A stretch of 64,000 bases of DNA, from the NCBI RefSeq assembly GCF_002865645.1, contig NW_020194619.1:1-64000 (forward strand), given 5' to 3'. Positions 1 through 12,600 of the stretch are shown here, one piece after another. The notes below the pieces were generated by a model. The model was not told the origin of the DNA and did not search any database. It saw only the letters and a program-made list of their open reading frames with translations. Position 1 is the first letter of the stretch; every line of letters begins with the position of its first letter. Source of the DNA: Hyaloscypha bicolor E (Eukaryota; Ascomycota; Leotiomycetes; Helotiales; Hyaloscyphaceae). The position numbers were made by a program, and so were the translations under genes.

Positions 1-2156
1 AGAATAGAATTATATTATATAATAAAGCTTTTAGCTAATATATTAATAATATCTATAATAATCTTAGTAAAAATATTTATAAGAAGTTATACTTTCTTTT
101 TAAGATAAAAGCTTTAATATATAAAGCTATTTAGTTAATTAATAAAGCTATTTTAGAGTATATTAAAGATAAGAAGTATTAAAATACTAGTATATTTACT
201 AAATTAGATATTACTAAAATACTTAAGTATATTAAAGCTATTTCGGAATATAGAGAATTAGAATTTAAACTACTATTAGCTAATAATCTTAAGGCTAGAT
301 AGTATACTTTTAATACTTCCGGAATTCTAATTAAAGAAATTTATAATAATAAGCCTTTTCCTACTTTCCGAAATAAGCCTAAAAAATAGGCTTCTATTAT
401 AATTTCAGTTTTAACTTAACCGGATCTAGCTAAGAAAAATAGAGCTAATTTAATAGAGTCTAATAAGAAAACTACTAATAAAACTAGCGGAACTAGTATA
501 ACTAGATAAAAAGAATCTAGTAAGAATAAAAAGTAAGCTAAGCCTAAAACTTCTAATAAATAATAAAGATCTAAATACTAACCCAAGTATAAAATTAATA
601 AACTAAAGAAAAATAAGAAGAAACTCTTTACTTTAAAGAAAAAGATACTATCTAGAAAGACTCTTATAACTATATCCAGAACCAAAAAGCAAAAGACTAG
701 AGATATTAAGTCCGGAAAACTTAATAAAGATATTTAGTATACCTATAAGATACTAGCTAAATAGAAGTTAATACTTGCTTAGTAAAATAAATATATCTTT
801 AAAGAAATATATAGTAGTATTTTAGGACCTATCTATAAGTAAGAATACTATAAAGTTAATAATAAATTCCTTAAAGCTTCCTATATAATATATATTTAGT
901 AACTTGCTAATACTTTTTCTATTAATATATAAGAGATTAAGAATACTTTAAAGCTAATTACTAAAATCTATAAAGTTACTAAAGGCAAGAAATATATTTC
1001 TATTATTTAAATAAATAAGAAAATACGGGATTTCTTTTTTAAGAACTAGGAAATTAAGAAATATAAATATAAGTACTATATTTCTAATTAATTCCGCCCT
1101 AATTTATAGCTTTAATTCGATATTATAATTCCTATTTCTGAATCTAATATTACTAATCTAAATACTAATAGCCATATTTATAAGAAGAATTACCTAAAAT
1201 AAATTAAGAAGCTTAATATTCGAGAGCTCTTAATAAAAGAAATAAAAATACTATAGTTCTATTTCCGAAAAAATCAATATATTAATATACGAAAGAATCT
1301 TAGTAGAGTAGCTACTTTACCTCTAGTTCTCTTAACTTTTAAATAGTAGATCTATTAATATAGCTCAGGCGATTATTAAAATATTAAGTAAGATACTCGA
1401 GACACCTAATATTCGTACTCTAATAAGCCAATACGCTATTTTAACCGTTTAGCTTAAATACTAATGATAATTAATATAAAGGGAATACAAGGATCTAGCT
1501 ATTAACTAAAGCTTAAATAGGCGAATCACTTAGTAAAAAGATGAAATATTAGCTAATTTCTAATAAATATAAAGAAGGCTATACTTAGTAAAGAATTTTA
1601 AAGATAATTACTTCTATTGTCTACATAAAATTTAAAACAGAAGAACTAAGGAAGATAGGCGACCAGTACACCCCAAACGGAGACTAACGCAAAAAAGACT
1701 CCGATATAGGCATTTAACCCTAAATAATACAAGCTTTAGCTAGATAGCATCTATAATCGAATTATAATAAGTATTAATCTCAGATAATAGTATAAGTAAA
1801 GATGAGCTAATAATGAAGTTTATGTATAGAGAGTCTTTTACTTAATTATAATAAGTTTAATTATTATTAAGAATGAATATAGTAAAAATGGAAATCCCTA
1901 TAAGATTATTAAAGCTCTTATCTAGAGCTTCTCCTCTTATTAAAGATTAAATTTTAAATAGTATAGAATATATCGAAACTCAAAAAGAGTATCATTTAGA
2001 AATATATAGTAAATGTTAGAAATAATTGCTATAATAGCCTCTCTTAATATCTAGAGTAACGAGGCAGAAATAAGTAATAATTAAAGCAGATACTAATTAA
2101 TAGGAGAACATATCGGATTAGTATAGATTATAGCTAGGAGCGAAGTTCCAGATACT
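1..2156. mobile_element. Unidentified RIP-degraded element
   Basis: Very AT-rich sequence with stops in every frame and no open frame of 60 codons, as expected after RIP. Lysine/asparagine-rich reading is visible on the plus strand around 400-700. I cannot assign a family. It does not obviously match the chromovirus copies further right. It ends immediately before a long poly(A) tract, which would suit the 3' end of a plus-strand non-LTR (LINE-like) element, but no reverse-transcriptase motif was recognised. It could also be a RIP-mutated ordinary duplicated gene. Confidence 0.4.

Positions 2157-2185
<29 letters not shown>
2157..2185 (+). repeat. Poly(A) tract, 29 A
   Basis: An uninterrupted run of 29 A. 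It may be the 3' tail of a retroposed element ending at 2156, or a simple homopolymer. It is followed by T-rich then mixed sequence. Confidence 0.7.
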
Positions 2186-2187
<2 letters not shown>

Positions 2188-2384
2188 CTTTTTTCCCGAT
2201 AATATTATAGAATTCGGATTTCGATTTTATAATTTTTATATATTCATAATTAGAATCATAGAATATAATTAAAGATTATATAGATCATCTTACTAAGCTA
2301 ATAATCCGCCTTATAGATATTCTTTAGAACTTTATAAAAGTATTACCTTAACTATAAAGTTTTAATCTTTCCTATATTACTTAC

Positions 2385-2695
2385 TATAAAATATATAAGA
2401 GGAAAACTATAATAAGACAAAAACCTATATAAAGTATACTAGAGTATAAAACGTAACTTAATAGTAAAATAATAAATTAAAAGTATAAATAGTAAAGTAT
2501 AAATAGTATATAGTATATAAAAGCTTAATTAATTAAATATTTATAAGGGATTATTCTCTAGAATTATAGAAAAACTAGCTTTCTTATATAATTTTCGCAA
2601 GTTATATATAAAAGGCCGTGGCTTTTATTATATAACCTAAATCTTAAAACTACTAAAATAATATAATTTTTAGAGAATATAGCCTATTATACTAT
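2385..2695 (-). mobile_element. ~300-bp repeat, inverted copy of the insertion at 6.9-7.2 kb
   Basis: This stretch is the reverse complement of 6920-7210 over essentially its full length, allowing for RIP-type differences. Both copies contain a GGCC-centred palindrome (here AAAGGCCGTGGCTTTT near 2610). It has no coding potential. Length and behaviour suggest a solo LTR or a small non-autonomous element. Confidence 0.65.
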
Positions 2696-5600
2696 AATAT
2701 CTAATTTAGTATAGATCTTAGCTTTAGATAATTAATTTAAAATCTTATTAATAAATAAAAGAGGATATTAATTCTTCCGAATAATATTATTTAGATAATG
2801 GAAATTAATATAGAAATATAAACCTCTATTTGCTTTTTTTATAAAAAGAACTAGTAAAGTAAAAGGAGCCTAACTAGCTTTAATAAAGCCTTTAACCAGA
2901 TTATTTTCCAAGAAATACTTGATTTCTAAAAGCTCTTAAATAGACTATTACTAGAAGAGTTAATATCTAATATTCTCGGTTCTTTTTAGGCCTTTAATCT
3001 AAATCTTATAATTATATAATTTATAAAAAGAAAAGATATTAGATTTCTTTTTAAAGAAAACAGAGATATATTTCTTGAATTCCGGAAATAATATTCTTTA
3101 TAGCTATTAAAGTTCTATTTTTACTAATTATTAATTTTCTGGACCAGAGATAGCTTCTTTTTTCCGAGCTTTAAGCTTCTTATTAATCTCATAAATAGAG
3201 ATTTAACTAATAATATTATTTTCTCTCTTAACTTTATAATTAAATACTATAGAAATAAAAATAACTAGATCTAATATTTACTTTTTATTAAAGACCTCTT
3301 TTTACTTCTTTGGCTTTTGCTTAAATATTATATTTTAATTAGATTATAAAAGCTTCTTTTCTATAATCTTATATAATTCTCTCTAATTAGTCTAAAAAAA
3401 GAAAGATTATTTAAGAATAGAAGGTTTTTAGAAATAGCTTATAATAGAATCTTATTAATTAGTATTCTTTTAATACTTCTTATTAGATCTAGCTATTATT
3501 ATAAAATACTAATAATATAACTAAATTATATAGATTTAGGCTTATTCTTTAGCTATATAAGCCTATATCTTCTATAATTAACCAGAATATTAATATATAC
3601 TATTTATTTTCTATTAAGAATAATATTATAATCTCTAAAATTTAGAATAATTATAGGTATATTAATATTTTATTTATTAATTAGAAGTAAGATTTTTATA
3701 TATTTCTTAATAAACTTAGCTAGCTTTCTATTAAAACCATATATAGTATAGAATAAAAGAAGAAGTTATAGTTCTATCTCTAAAACTTACTTTATAAGCT
3801 AAATAAGCTTTATATTAATAAAAGTATAATTATTAGCTCTAGTATTAATAAAGAAAGAAAACTTAATTTCTAATCTATTTATACTAATAATATAAGGTAT
3901 TATAAAAATATTTCCTTTTATTAGATAAGTTAAGTTAATTTCTATTAAATCTATATTATAAGCCTCTAAAATAGAAACTTTTTTTAAGAATATTCGTTTT
4001 CTGGTTCTATATTAGAATTAGAGTTTAAATTCTTTAAATACTTTACTAGAATAGTATATTCCGGTAGAATAAGAACTAAGCCTAACTTAATTCTAGAAAG
4101 AGTTACCTTAATTTCCTTACTATATAAAACCGGATAATATCTAATATAATAGCCGAACTCGTTATAGTTATAATATTTAATAATCGAGAAATCTTTAATC
4201 TTTATAAAATATTACTTATATTTATAAAAGAATATATACTTAATAAAAGTAATTAATATAGGCTTCTTAAACTTCTTCTTAGAAATATATTTCTTGGAAA
4301 TATATAAGAATATAGTACTAGAAATAAACTTGACTAGAATAGCTTTTATTTTTTTTATTTTTTTTTAGTCTTTTTATATATAGCCTTAATTTACTAATTA
4401 TTAATAGTATAATACTAAATAAAGCAAATAGTATTAATAAAAGAATTATTATAATATATATATATATTAACTTCTAGAGCTTTAGTAAAAGCTTCTTATT
4501 TAGTTTATATTTAATATCTTAAAGACTAATATTACCTTTTATAAATAGTTATAAAAAGAAAGTATAGAACTCCTAAAATATTTAACTAGAGTATATTTAA
4601 AGCTTACTAAAGTTATAGCAAGTATTCTATATCTTATTAGAATTAAAGTATAGCTTCTTTAGATAAAAATAGAACTCTAAAAGCTAATAGTACTAATTTG
4701 AACTATCTTTATTTATACGAGAATTAGTTAGGGTAAAAGTATTACTAGTAAGTTTACTAGAAATATAAATAATTTTAAGATTCTTAAAAAGATATAAATT
4801 AGTATTTTCTTATAACTTATTCTTAATCTAAACTAGTTAATTATTAAAGATAGTATAATCTCTAGTAAAGAAAGTTAGATCTAAGAGCTTAGTAATTCTA
4901 GTATTTCTAAAGAAAATACAAAATATAAGAGATCCTAGATAGAATAAGCAGAAATAGTTCGGAATTCTTTTAAGAAGAGTTCGGAATAGCTAAAGCAGGC
5001 AGAATAGAAATAGCTAGAGCTATTATAAGCTAGTCTATTATAGCTATATAATATTTAATATTATTTTTAAGTTTAGTATTATAGAGTTTAGTATTTTCAA
5101 GAATAGCTTTATTATAACTATAAGTATTCTTATATAAAATAGCTCTTTAGATATTCTTCTAATAGCTTTTTATAATAATATTAATATCTAAAAGCAAGGT
5201 ATTAGGTTTCTTGGCCTATTTATATAACTCTCTAGTAGTAATATAGTCTTCGGTTTCTAGAAGCTTTATAATAAAAGCAGAGGATTCTATTTCTATAAAC
5301 TTGTTTATAAATTCTCTAGAAATACTAATAGGATATTTAGTTCGAGAAAAACTACTAATAGAATAACTTGAACTAGTAAGAGCTTTACCGGAAGCCTTAG
5401 TAGAAGTTAATATAGTTCCTGGTTATATAATATTCTAAGAAATTAATCTATTATATTTTGCCTTTATTATATTCTCTTTAGTAGTCTTATTACTAGTATA
5501 TATATAGGGCCTATAAGGTTATAGGATAGGGCTTAAGGATAGTAGTTAGGTTACTAGCCTATAAGTATTTATTACTCTAGGACTTGGTTAAAGAGTAGCC

Positions 5601-6120
5601 TTTATTTAAAGTTCTTTAATTTTCGGATTTTCGGGAAGATTTCTAATATATTACTAATATATATTTATAAAGATATAAATACCTGATTTTTCTAAGAGTT
5701 CTAAAGCTTTTTGCTTTTATTATTCTAGAGTCTATTACTTGTATTTCTAAGGTTCCGTTATTTTAGTAATATCTATATTTCTAATAGTTCTAAATTAGTT
5801 TATTTAAAATTCTCTATAGAATTAAAGAAAGTAAGCTTTAAATACTATTACAAATATAGTATTTAGGGCTTAGAAAATAAGATAGAAAGTTTCTTATAAA
5901 GATAATTCAAAGTTAAAGAAGAGAAAACTAGAATATAGGAGGCTATAAGAGAATATATATATCCTATAGTACGCTAGTCCCAAAGGGGCCTAGCCTTCTA
6001 AATATCTCTAGTATATTCCAAGTATATTTCTCTAGTAAAGCAGCTGTATTATATATTTCTAGAAGATATCTAATATCTAGTAAGATATCTCAGATACCAG
6101 ATATCTGAAAATCGTAATAT
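2696..6120 (-). mobile_element. Ty3/Gypsy chromovirus relic, divergent copy
   Basis: A RIP-degraded element on the minus strand. Near 4150-4185 the minus strand reads as a decayed CCHC zinc knuckle in which Cys and His codons have become Tyr codons (TGT to TAT, CAC to TAC), so this is gag. The 2700-3300 part resembles the protease/RT side of the copies at 7.4-7.9 kb. The stretch near 5800-5900 resembles the leader segment of the other copies. It is more diverged than those copies and truncated at its low-coordinate end. Confidence 0.6.
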
Positions 6121-6124
6121 TTAG

Positions 6125-9100
6125 GATATTTACTTATTTATTTAATTTACTTATTTAATATATAAGCTTAAAATAATAGCAGAAAAAATACTTTATTTAA
6201 TAAGCTTATTTTACTAAAAGCTTTTTTATAGTTATAAAATACTTGAGAGCTTAATAGTCTAAATAGATTATAAAGAATACCTTTTATAAATCTTTTAGCT
6301 CTATTTACTATTTAATTAAAAAAAGAATAATAGTAAATATCTCTTTATTATAAATATTATAATTTAGTTTTATTAATTATATAGTTTTAAAATAGAATAC
6401 TATTAAATATTAAAGTTCTATTTAAAGATTTTATTATAAGAAAATACCGGCTATAATTTTATTTAATATATTTATTTCAATTATAATAAAGAGATTAGAA
6501 TTATAATAATATAGAATTAATATTAAAAATATAGCTTATTTTAGTTTAATAAAATCTTTTTAATACTAATCTATTTATTTATATAGAATTCCCTTATATA
6601 TTAGAATTATTAGAAGCTTTACTATATAACTGTATTTTATAATAAAATATTAATAAAAGTTATAAAAGTTTAAAAAGTCTTATATTTCCTTAATTATTAT
6701 TAATAAATACTAGTTTTTATTAACTATTATTTTATTTGAATTTATTTTAATATCTTTAAAAGAAATAATAAAGCCTAAATACTTTATATAAATAATTTTA
6801 AATTCTAATTTTTTAATATTTATTTAAAGGCTAGCCTTTTATAATTATTAAAGAATCTTTTATATATAATTTTTATATTTAAGGAAATTATTTAAATAAA
6901 TTAGAATATTATTTAGATAATATAATATAGCAAGCCGTACTTTTTAAAAATTGTATTATTTTAGTAGTTTTAAGGTTTTAGTTATATAGTAAAGGCCGCG
7001 GCCTTTTATATATAACTTAAAGGAATTATATAAGAAAGCTAGTTTTTCTATAGTTCTAGAAAATAATTCTTTTTTAATATTTAATTAATTAAGCTTTTAT
7101 ATACTATATACTATTTATACTTTTAATCTTATTATTTTACTATTAAGTTATATTTTATATTCTAGTATACTTTATATAGGTTTTTGTCTTATTATAGTTT
7201 CCTTCCTATAATAAGCTATATAAAAGACATTAAAAAATTTTAAAAAAGAATATTATTTATATATTTCTAATATATAATAGGGCTATTAATTAGGCCTTTT
7301 TAAAGAATTTTATATTTATAAATCCTATATTTTATATAAAATATTATAAGTTCTTTAAATTCTGGATCTATTCTAATTTAATAAAATATTTATTAAATAT
7401 TTAGCTTTATATAAATCTTAGCTTAAGCTAGCTATATAAGAATTTTATAAATAAAATAATAATTCTTTTATATTAAATTATTTAGTTTATAATAGTTAGT
7501 ATAGAATTAAAGAGCTTTATTAGCCTTTTTTATAAAAAGAATCCGAAATAGAAAAGAAAACTAATTTGGCTTAATAAAGTAGTAAATATTTTAAGCTTTT
7601 TGGGCTCTTGAAATTATTAATCTAAATCTTATAATTATATAGCTAATATAGAAGTAAAATATTTATAAAGTTTTTAAATTTCTTTAATAAAACTCTTATT
7701 AGCTATTATAGCTTTATTTCCTCTAGCTATTACTTACCTAAAATAAATTTATTCTTTTATTATAATTCTAGCTCTTTATTAATCTTAAAAAATAATAATA
7801 TAAAGAAAAGAGTTTTCTTTTTTTATAAATCTATTTAAAAAGCAATTAATAAAATATTTATAATATTAATTATAGATTTTAACTAGCTCTTATAGCTTTC
7901 TTTTAAATAGTATAGTTTTAATATTTCTATTTCCGGCTTAGAAGAAACTTTTATATTTCCTAAAACTACTTATATTTCTCTATAAAATCAAGCTTAATTC
8001 TTTTATTATATATAGCTTTCTAAGTCCGGCTTAAAATAAAATAAAAGAATTTCCTTTTTATAATCTAAGATTTCCAGAACTTATTTATAGCTATAGCTTT
8101 ATTTCTTCTATCTATATCTTCTTAATACTAGTCGGTTTTTCCAGATTTTAAATTCTTATATATAATAATTAGAACCTTATTTTAATTCTTTTTTCTATAC
8201 TAATTATCTAGCTAGATTAATCTTTTATTTTTATAATTAATTAGAATACTAATATTTATAAATTACTACTATTTTAATATTATATTATATTTATCTAGCC
8301 CTATAACTAGTATAAATACTAGAACTTTATATCTATTAATTAAAAGTATAAGCTTAATATAATAAATAATAAATATAGCTTATTTACTATTAAATTCTTT
8401 TATATTATAGAATAATATTAATTAAATAAGCTTAATATTTAGAAATTATTTAATTATTCTTATAAATTTAAAATTAATAAAAATTTATTTATTTACTCTA
8501 GTATTAATAAAAGAAGAAGTTTTAATATTTAATTTATTATTACTAATTATATAAAAAAATATAAATACTTTATTTTCTAGTAACTAGCTTAAATTAACTT
8601 TTATTATATTAATATAATATAGCTCTAAAAAAAACTTTTTTTAGAAGTTCTTATTTTTCTATTCTATATTCTTAAATAGCTTACTTATAATAAGTATTAC
8701 TAGCTTGGCTATTAAAACTTGCTTTATATATTTGGTTTTAAGCTCTAAATAGTTTCTAGATATATAATTAAATTTATTATAGTTATAATACTTAAAATTA
8801 GAGAATTCGGGCTTTAAGGTAATAGACTTATTTATTATTAAAATATTAGAAGTAGGCTTTATATAAAAGGCACTTTCTAAGCTTGGCTTATTTGTATTTT
8901 TATTAGCTTTTTTAAATATTTAGTTTTTCTTTTTATAATAAGCTTAGATCTACTAGTTATTTATAATATAGTATTATATAAACTTTATAATATAGATAAT
9001 AGAATTATTATAATATATAGCTATAGTTTTTTAAAGCTTTTAGATAGACTTATTATTTAAATTATTCTTAAAATTCTATAAATTAATATTTCTATTTATT

Positions 9101-9645
9101 ATATATTTCAGAAATAGAATATAGAACTTCTGAAAAATCTGGCTCTTTTTTATAAATAATTCCTTAAATATTTACCGAGTATTATATTTCTTATTTAGGT
9201 TACTATATAGTTCTCTAATAATCTCGTATATATATTATCTATTTTAATTTAAATAGAAAAAATTAATATAAGAATATAGCTATTTATATAACCGGATATA
9301 TAAATAATTTTAAGGTTTTTTATTTAGTAAATATTAAAATTATTATAGAGCTTGTTTTTAATCTGAATTAACTAATTATTAAAGGTAATATTATTCTTAG
9401 TTATTATAAGTATAAGATCTAGGGCCTAAAAGATATAGTTAGACTATTTTTATTCTAATAATTTAAAACTAAAAAAAGAAGAGGATTTCGAAAGAGCTTC
9501 GGATCTAAATAATTACAAGCTATATATGGGCCCATATACTAGCTTAAACTCGGGATTACATGTAATTATTAGGTAATTACAGATACTAAATACTTTACTA
9601 GTTCTAGTCTAATTCCTACTAGTATTATATATTATAATAATTATA
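6125..9645 (-). mobile_element. Ty3/Gypsy chromovirus relic, truncated copy with insertion
   Basis: Minus-strand copy, collinear with the fuller element at 9.65-15.5 kb. The decayed zinc knuckle is near 8780-8800. The RT palm motif region is at about 6908-6920, where it is split by a ~290-bp insertion. RNase H sequence continues to about 6130, where homology stops before integrase. The roughly 660-bp leader/gag-start segment found at 14590-15250 is missing, so gag joins directly to the LTR-like end at about 9415-9645. All frames are full of stops. Confidence 0.75.
6921..7209 (+). mobile_element. ~290-bp insertion inside the reverse transcriptase (solo-LTR-like)
   Basis: Comparison with the uninterrupted copy at 12261-12285 shows extra sequence here. 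Flanks read GATAA on the left and AATAA on the right, so a 5-bp duplication damaged by RIP is plausible. The insert carries AAAGGCCGCGGCCTTT near 6991-7006 inside a longer near-perfect palindrome. An inverted copy lies at 2385-2695. The element ends approximate TA...TA, which could be RIP-mutated TG...CA, so a solo LTR is the leading guess and a MITE the alternative. Confidence 0.6.
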
Positions 9646-9649
9646 ATAT

Positions 9650-12600
9650 TATTTCCTTTCTTAAAGTAAGTTTATTTCTAAACTTTAAAAGTCTCTATTT
9701 AATTTTCAAGTTATAAGTTATATATTAAAGGCCAAGGCCTTTTATATATAACCTTAAAGAATTTCCGTCTATATTATATAGTTCTAGTAATATATTATTC
9801 TTAGTATAATCTAATTAATAAAAGAGATTCTAGAGTAGTTCTAGCTATTCGGGATTCTTATTATAGAAGCTCTAAAAAACTAGAGTATTATTACTTAATA
9901 AGAATATAGGATACTATTCCGGATCTGAATTCTATTCTTTTTACTAGACTTAATACTTTAGTTTCCTATAAAATAGCTTTACTACTAGTATCTCTTAAAC
10001 TTTATACTCTATTTCTCTATTTAATAATTCTAATAATAGAGGCTCCGGATTTGCCTATCTAGAAAGGAAGTTATTTAGACCTTTATATAGCTTTTTATAT
10101 AGAATACCGGATATATTCTTATTAATTCTGGTAGCTTAAGCCTAAAGAAATATTCTATTTATTCCAGAATTTTATATAGTTCTTCTATTTAATAGGCTAG
10201 CTTATAACTCAGATAATTATTCTTCTAGTATTTAGTAGTAATTTATATCTTATTTCCTATTCTAAAATCTACTAGTTAGTAATACTTATTAGTTTAAATA
10301 GTATAATATTCTTATATTTATATTATATTTTTCTATATTCTTTACTATAATTTATAAAGCTATATTACTAGAGCCTTTGCTTTTTATTTATTTAGCTCTG
10401 CCTTTAGAATATCTAATTATATTTGGGTTTCCTAGTTAAATAATATCTGCGGTTTATAGCTCTTTTTTATAAAAAACGGGAACTAGCCTATAGTTTTATA
10501 AACTAGAGTTATTTACTAATAGTTAATTATTATTACCTATTTGTCTCAATTATTCTAGTAGTAATTTATATAGAGATATAGCTATTAATTAAAGTACTAG
10601 TTAATAATCTCTATCTAGCTATTAGTTTAAGGATAATTAGTAATTAATAACTTAAGCTTTATACTAATATACTTATAGAATTTGCTCTAGAAATCTAATA
10701 TAAACTAGAGCTCTTAATTAGATATTATAGTTTCTGGAATACTAATTTAATAAACTATATAAAAATTAAAAAAAATACTAATTTTTTAGCTATAATTATA
10801 TCTCGAACGGGAATTATAATAAAATATTTATTCAGGTAATTAATAAAAATTATTATTATATTATACTTATTTCTATTTTCTGGGCACTTCTTAAAATCTA
10901 CTAATATATACTATTAGAAGTAGTCAGGAACTAGTAATAGATATAAGAGATCTGGCTTCTTATTTCTAGAAATATGGGATTATTAATAGATATAATAATT
11001 ATTTCTATACTAATTAATATCCGTTTCCTGGTCTGGCTAGTAATAGCAGGCCTAAAGAAGTTATTAAAGCTTAGCTTTTCCTAGATATCCTATTAGAGGC
11101 TATATATATATCTCCTAAATAAAAGTAATATATAAGGGCATCTCGGGTATTATTATACTATTAGATATAAATAGTTTACTATACTATAAAAGGAAGCTGC
11201 CTTATAATATTCAAGTATCTTCTTTCTTATTTCTTGCCTTATTTTATAGCTTTTTAAGCTCTAGTAACTTTCGGTTTTCGCTTAATAGCTTATTTATAAG
11301 CTATATATTATTATATTAGATTTCTTTTTAAGCCAGGCTTACTAAGGCCTTAATTAGAGCTAATTAAAGGTCCTATATAATATTATTATTAATTTTTTAT
11401 TATAGAAGGAGAATTTGAGTTTAATAAGCTATTATTATCTTATTCTAGATAATTATATCCTTATACTTTTTATTTAGAGTATTTATTTATTTATTTAACT
11501 TGTCTATCTAATATATAAACTTGAAATAGTAGTAAGAAAAATACTTTATCTAGTAAACTTGTCTTACTAAAAGCTTCTTTATAATTATAAAGTACTTAAA
11601 AGCTCGGTAGTCTGAGTAAATTATAAAGAATACCTCTTATAGGCCTTCTAGCTTTACTTACTATTTGGTTAAGAAAAGAATAATAATAAATATTTCTTTA
11701 TTATAAATATTATAGTTTAGTTCTACTAATTATATAGTTTTAGAAAAGAATATTACTAGATACTAGAGTTCTATCTAGGGATCTTATTATAAGAAAATAC
11801 TAGCTATAACTTTATTTAATATATTTGTTTTAATTATAGTAAAAAGGTTCGAGTTATAGTAATATAGAATTAGTACCGAGAATATAGCTTGCTTTAGCTT
11901 AGTAAAACTTTCTTAATACTAATCTATTTACTTAAATAGAACTCTTTTATATATTAGAGCTATTAGGGGCTTTACTATATAGCTATATTCTATAATAAAA
12001 TACTAATAAAAGTTATAAAAGCCTAAAAAACCTTATATTTCTTTAATTATTATTAGTAATTACTAGTTCTTAATAATTACTATTTTATCTGGATTTACTT
12101 TAATATCTTTAGTAAAGATAATAAAAGCTAGATACTTTATATAAATAACCTTAAATTCTAATTTCTTAATATTTGCTTTAAAGCTAGTATTCTATAATTA
12201 CTAAAAAATCTTTTATATATAGTTTTTATATTCTAGGGAATTATTCGAATAAATTAGGCTATTATTTAAATAAGCTATATTAAAGATATTAAGGTAATTA
12301 AAAAGAATATTATTTATATATTTCTAATATATAATAGAGCTATTAGTTAGGTCTTTTTAAAGAACTTTATATTTATAGGTTCTATATCTTATATAGAATA
12401 TTATAAGTTCTTCTAATTCTGAGTCTATTTAGATTTAATAGAATACTTACTAAATATCTAGCTTTATATAAACTTTAGCTTAAGCTAGCTATATAAGAGT
12501 TTTATAAATAAGAAAGAAAGAATAATAATTCTTCTATATTAAGTTATTTAGCTTATAATAATTAATATAGAATTAGAGAACTCTATTAGTCTTCTTTATA

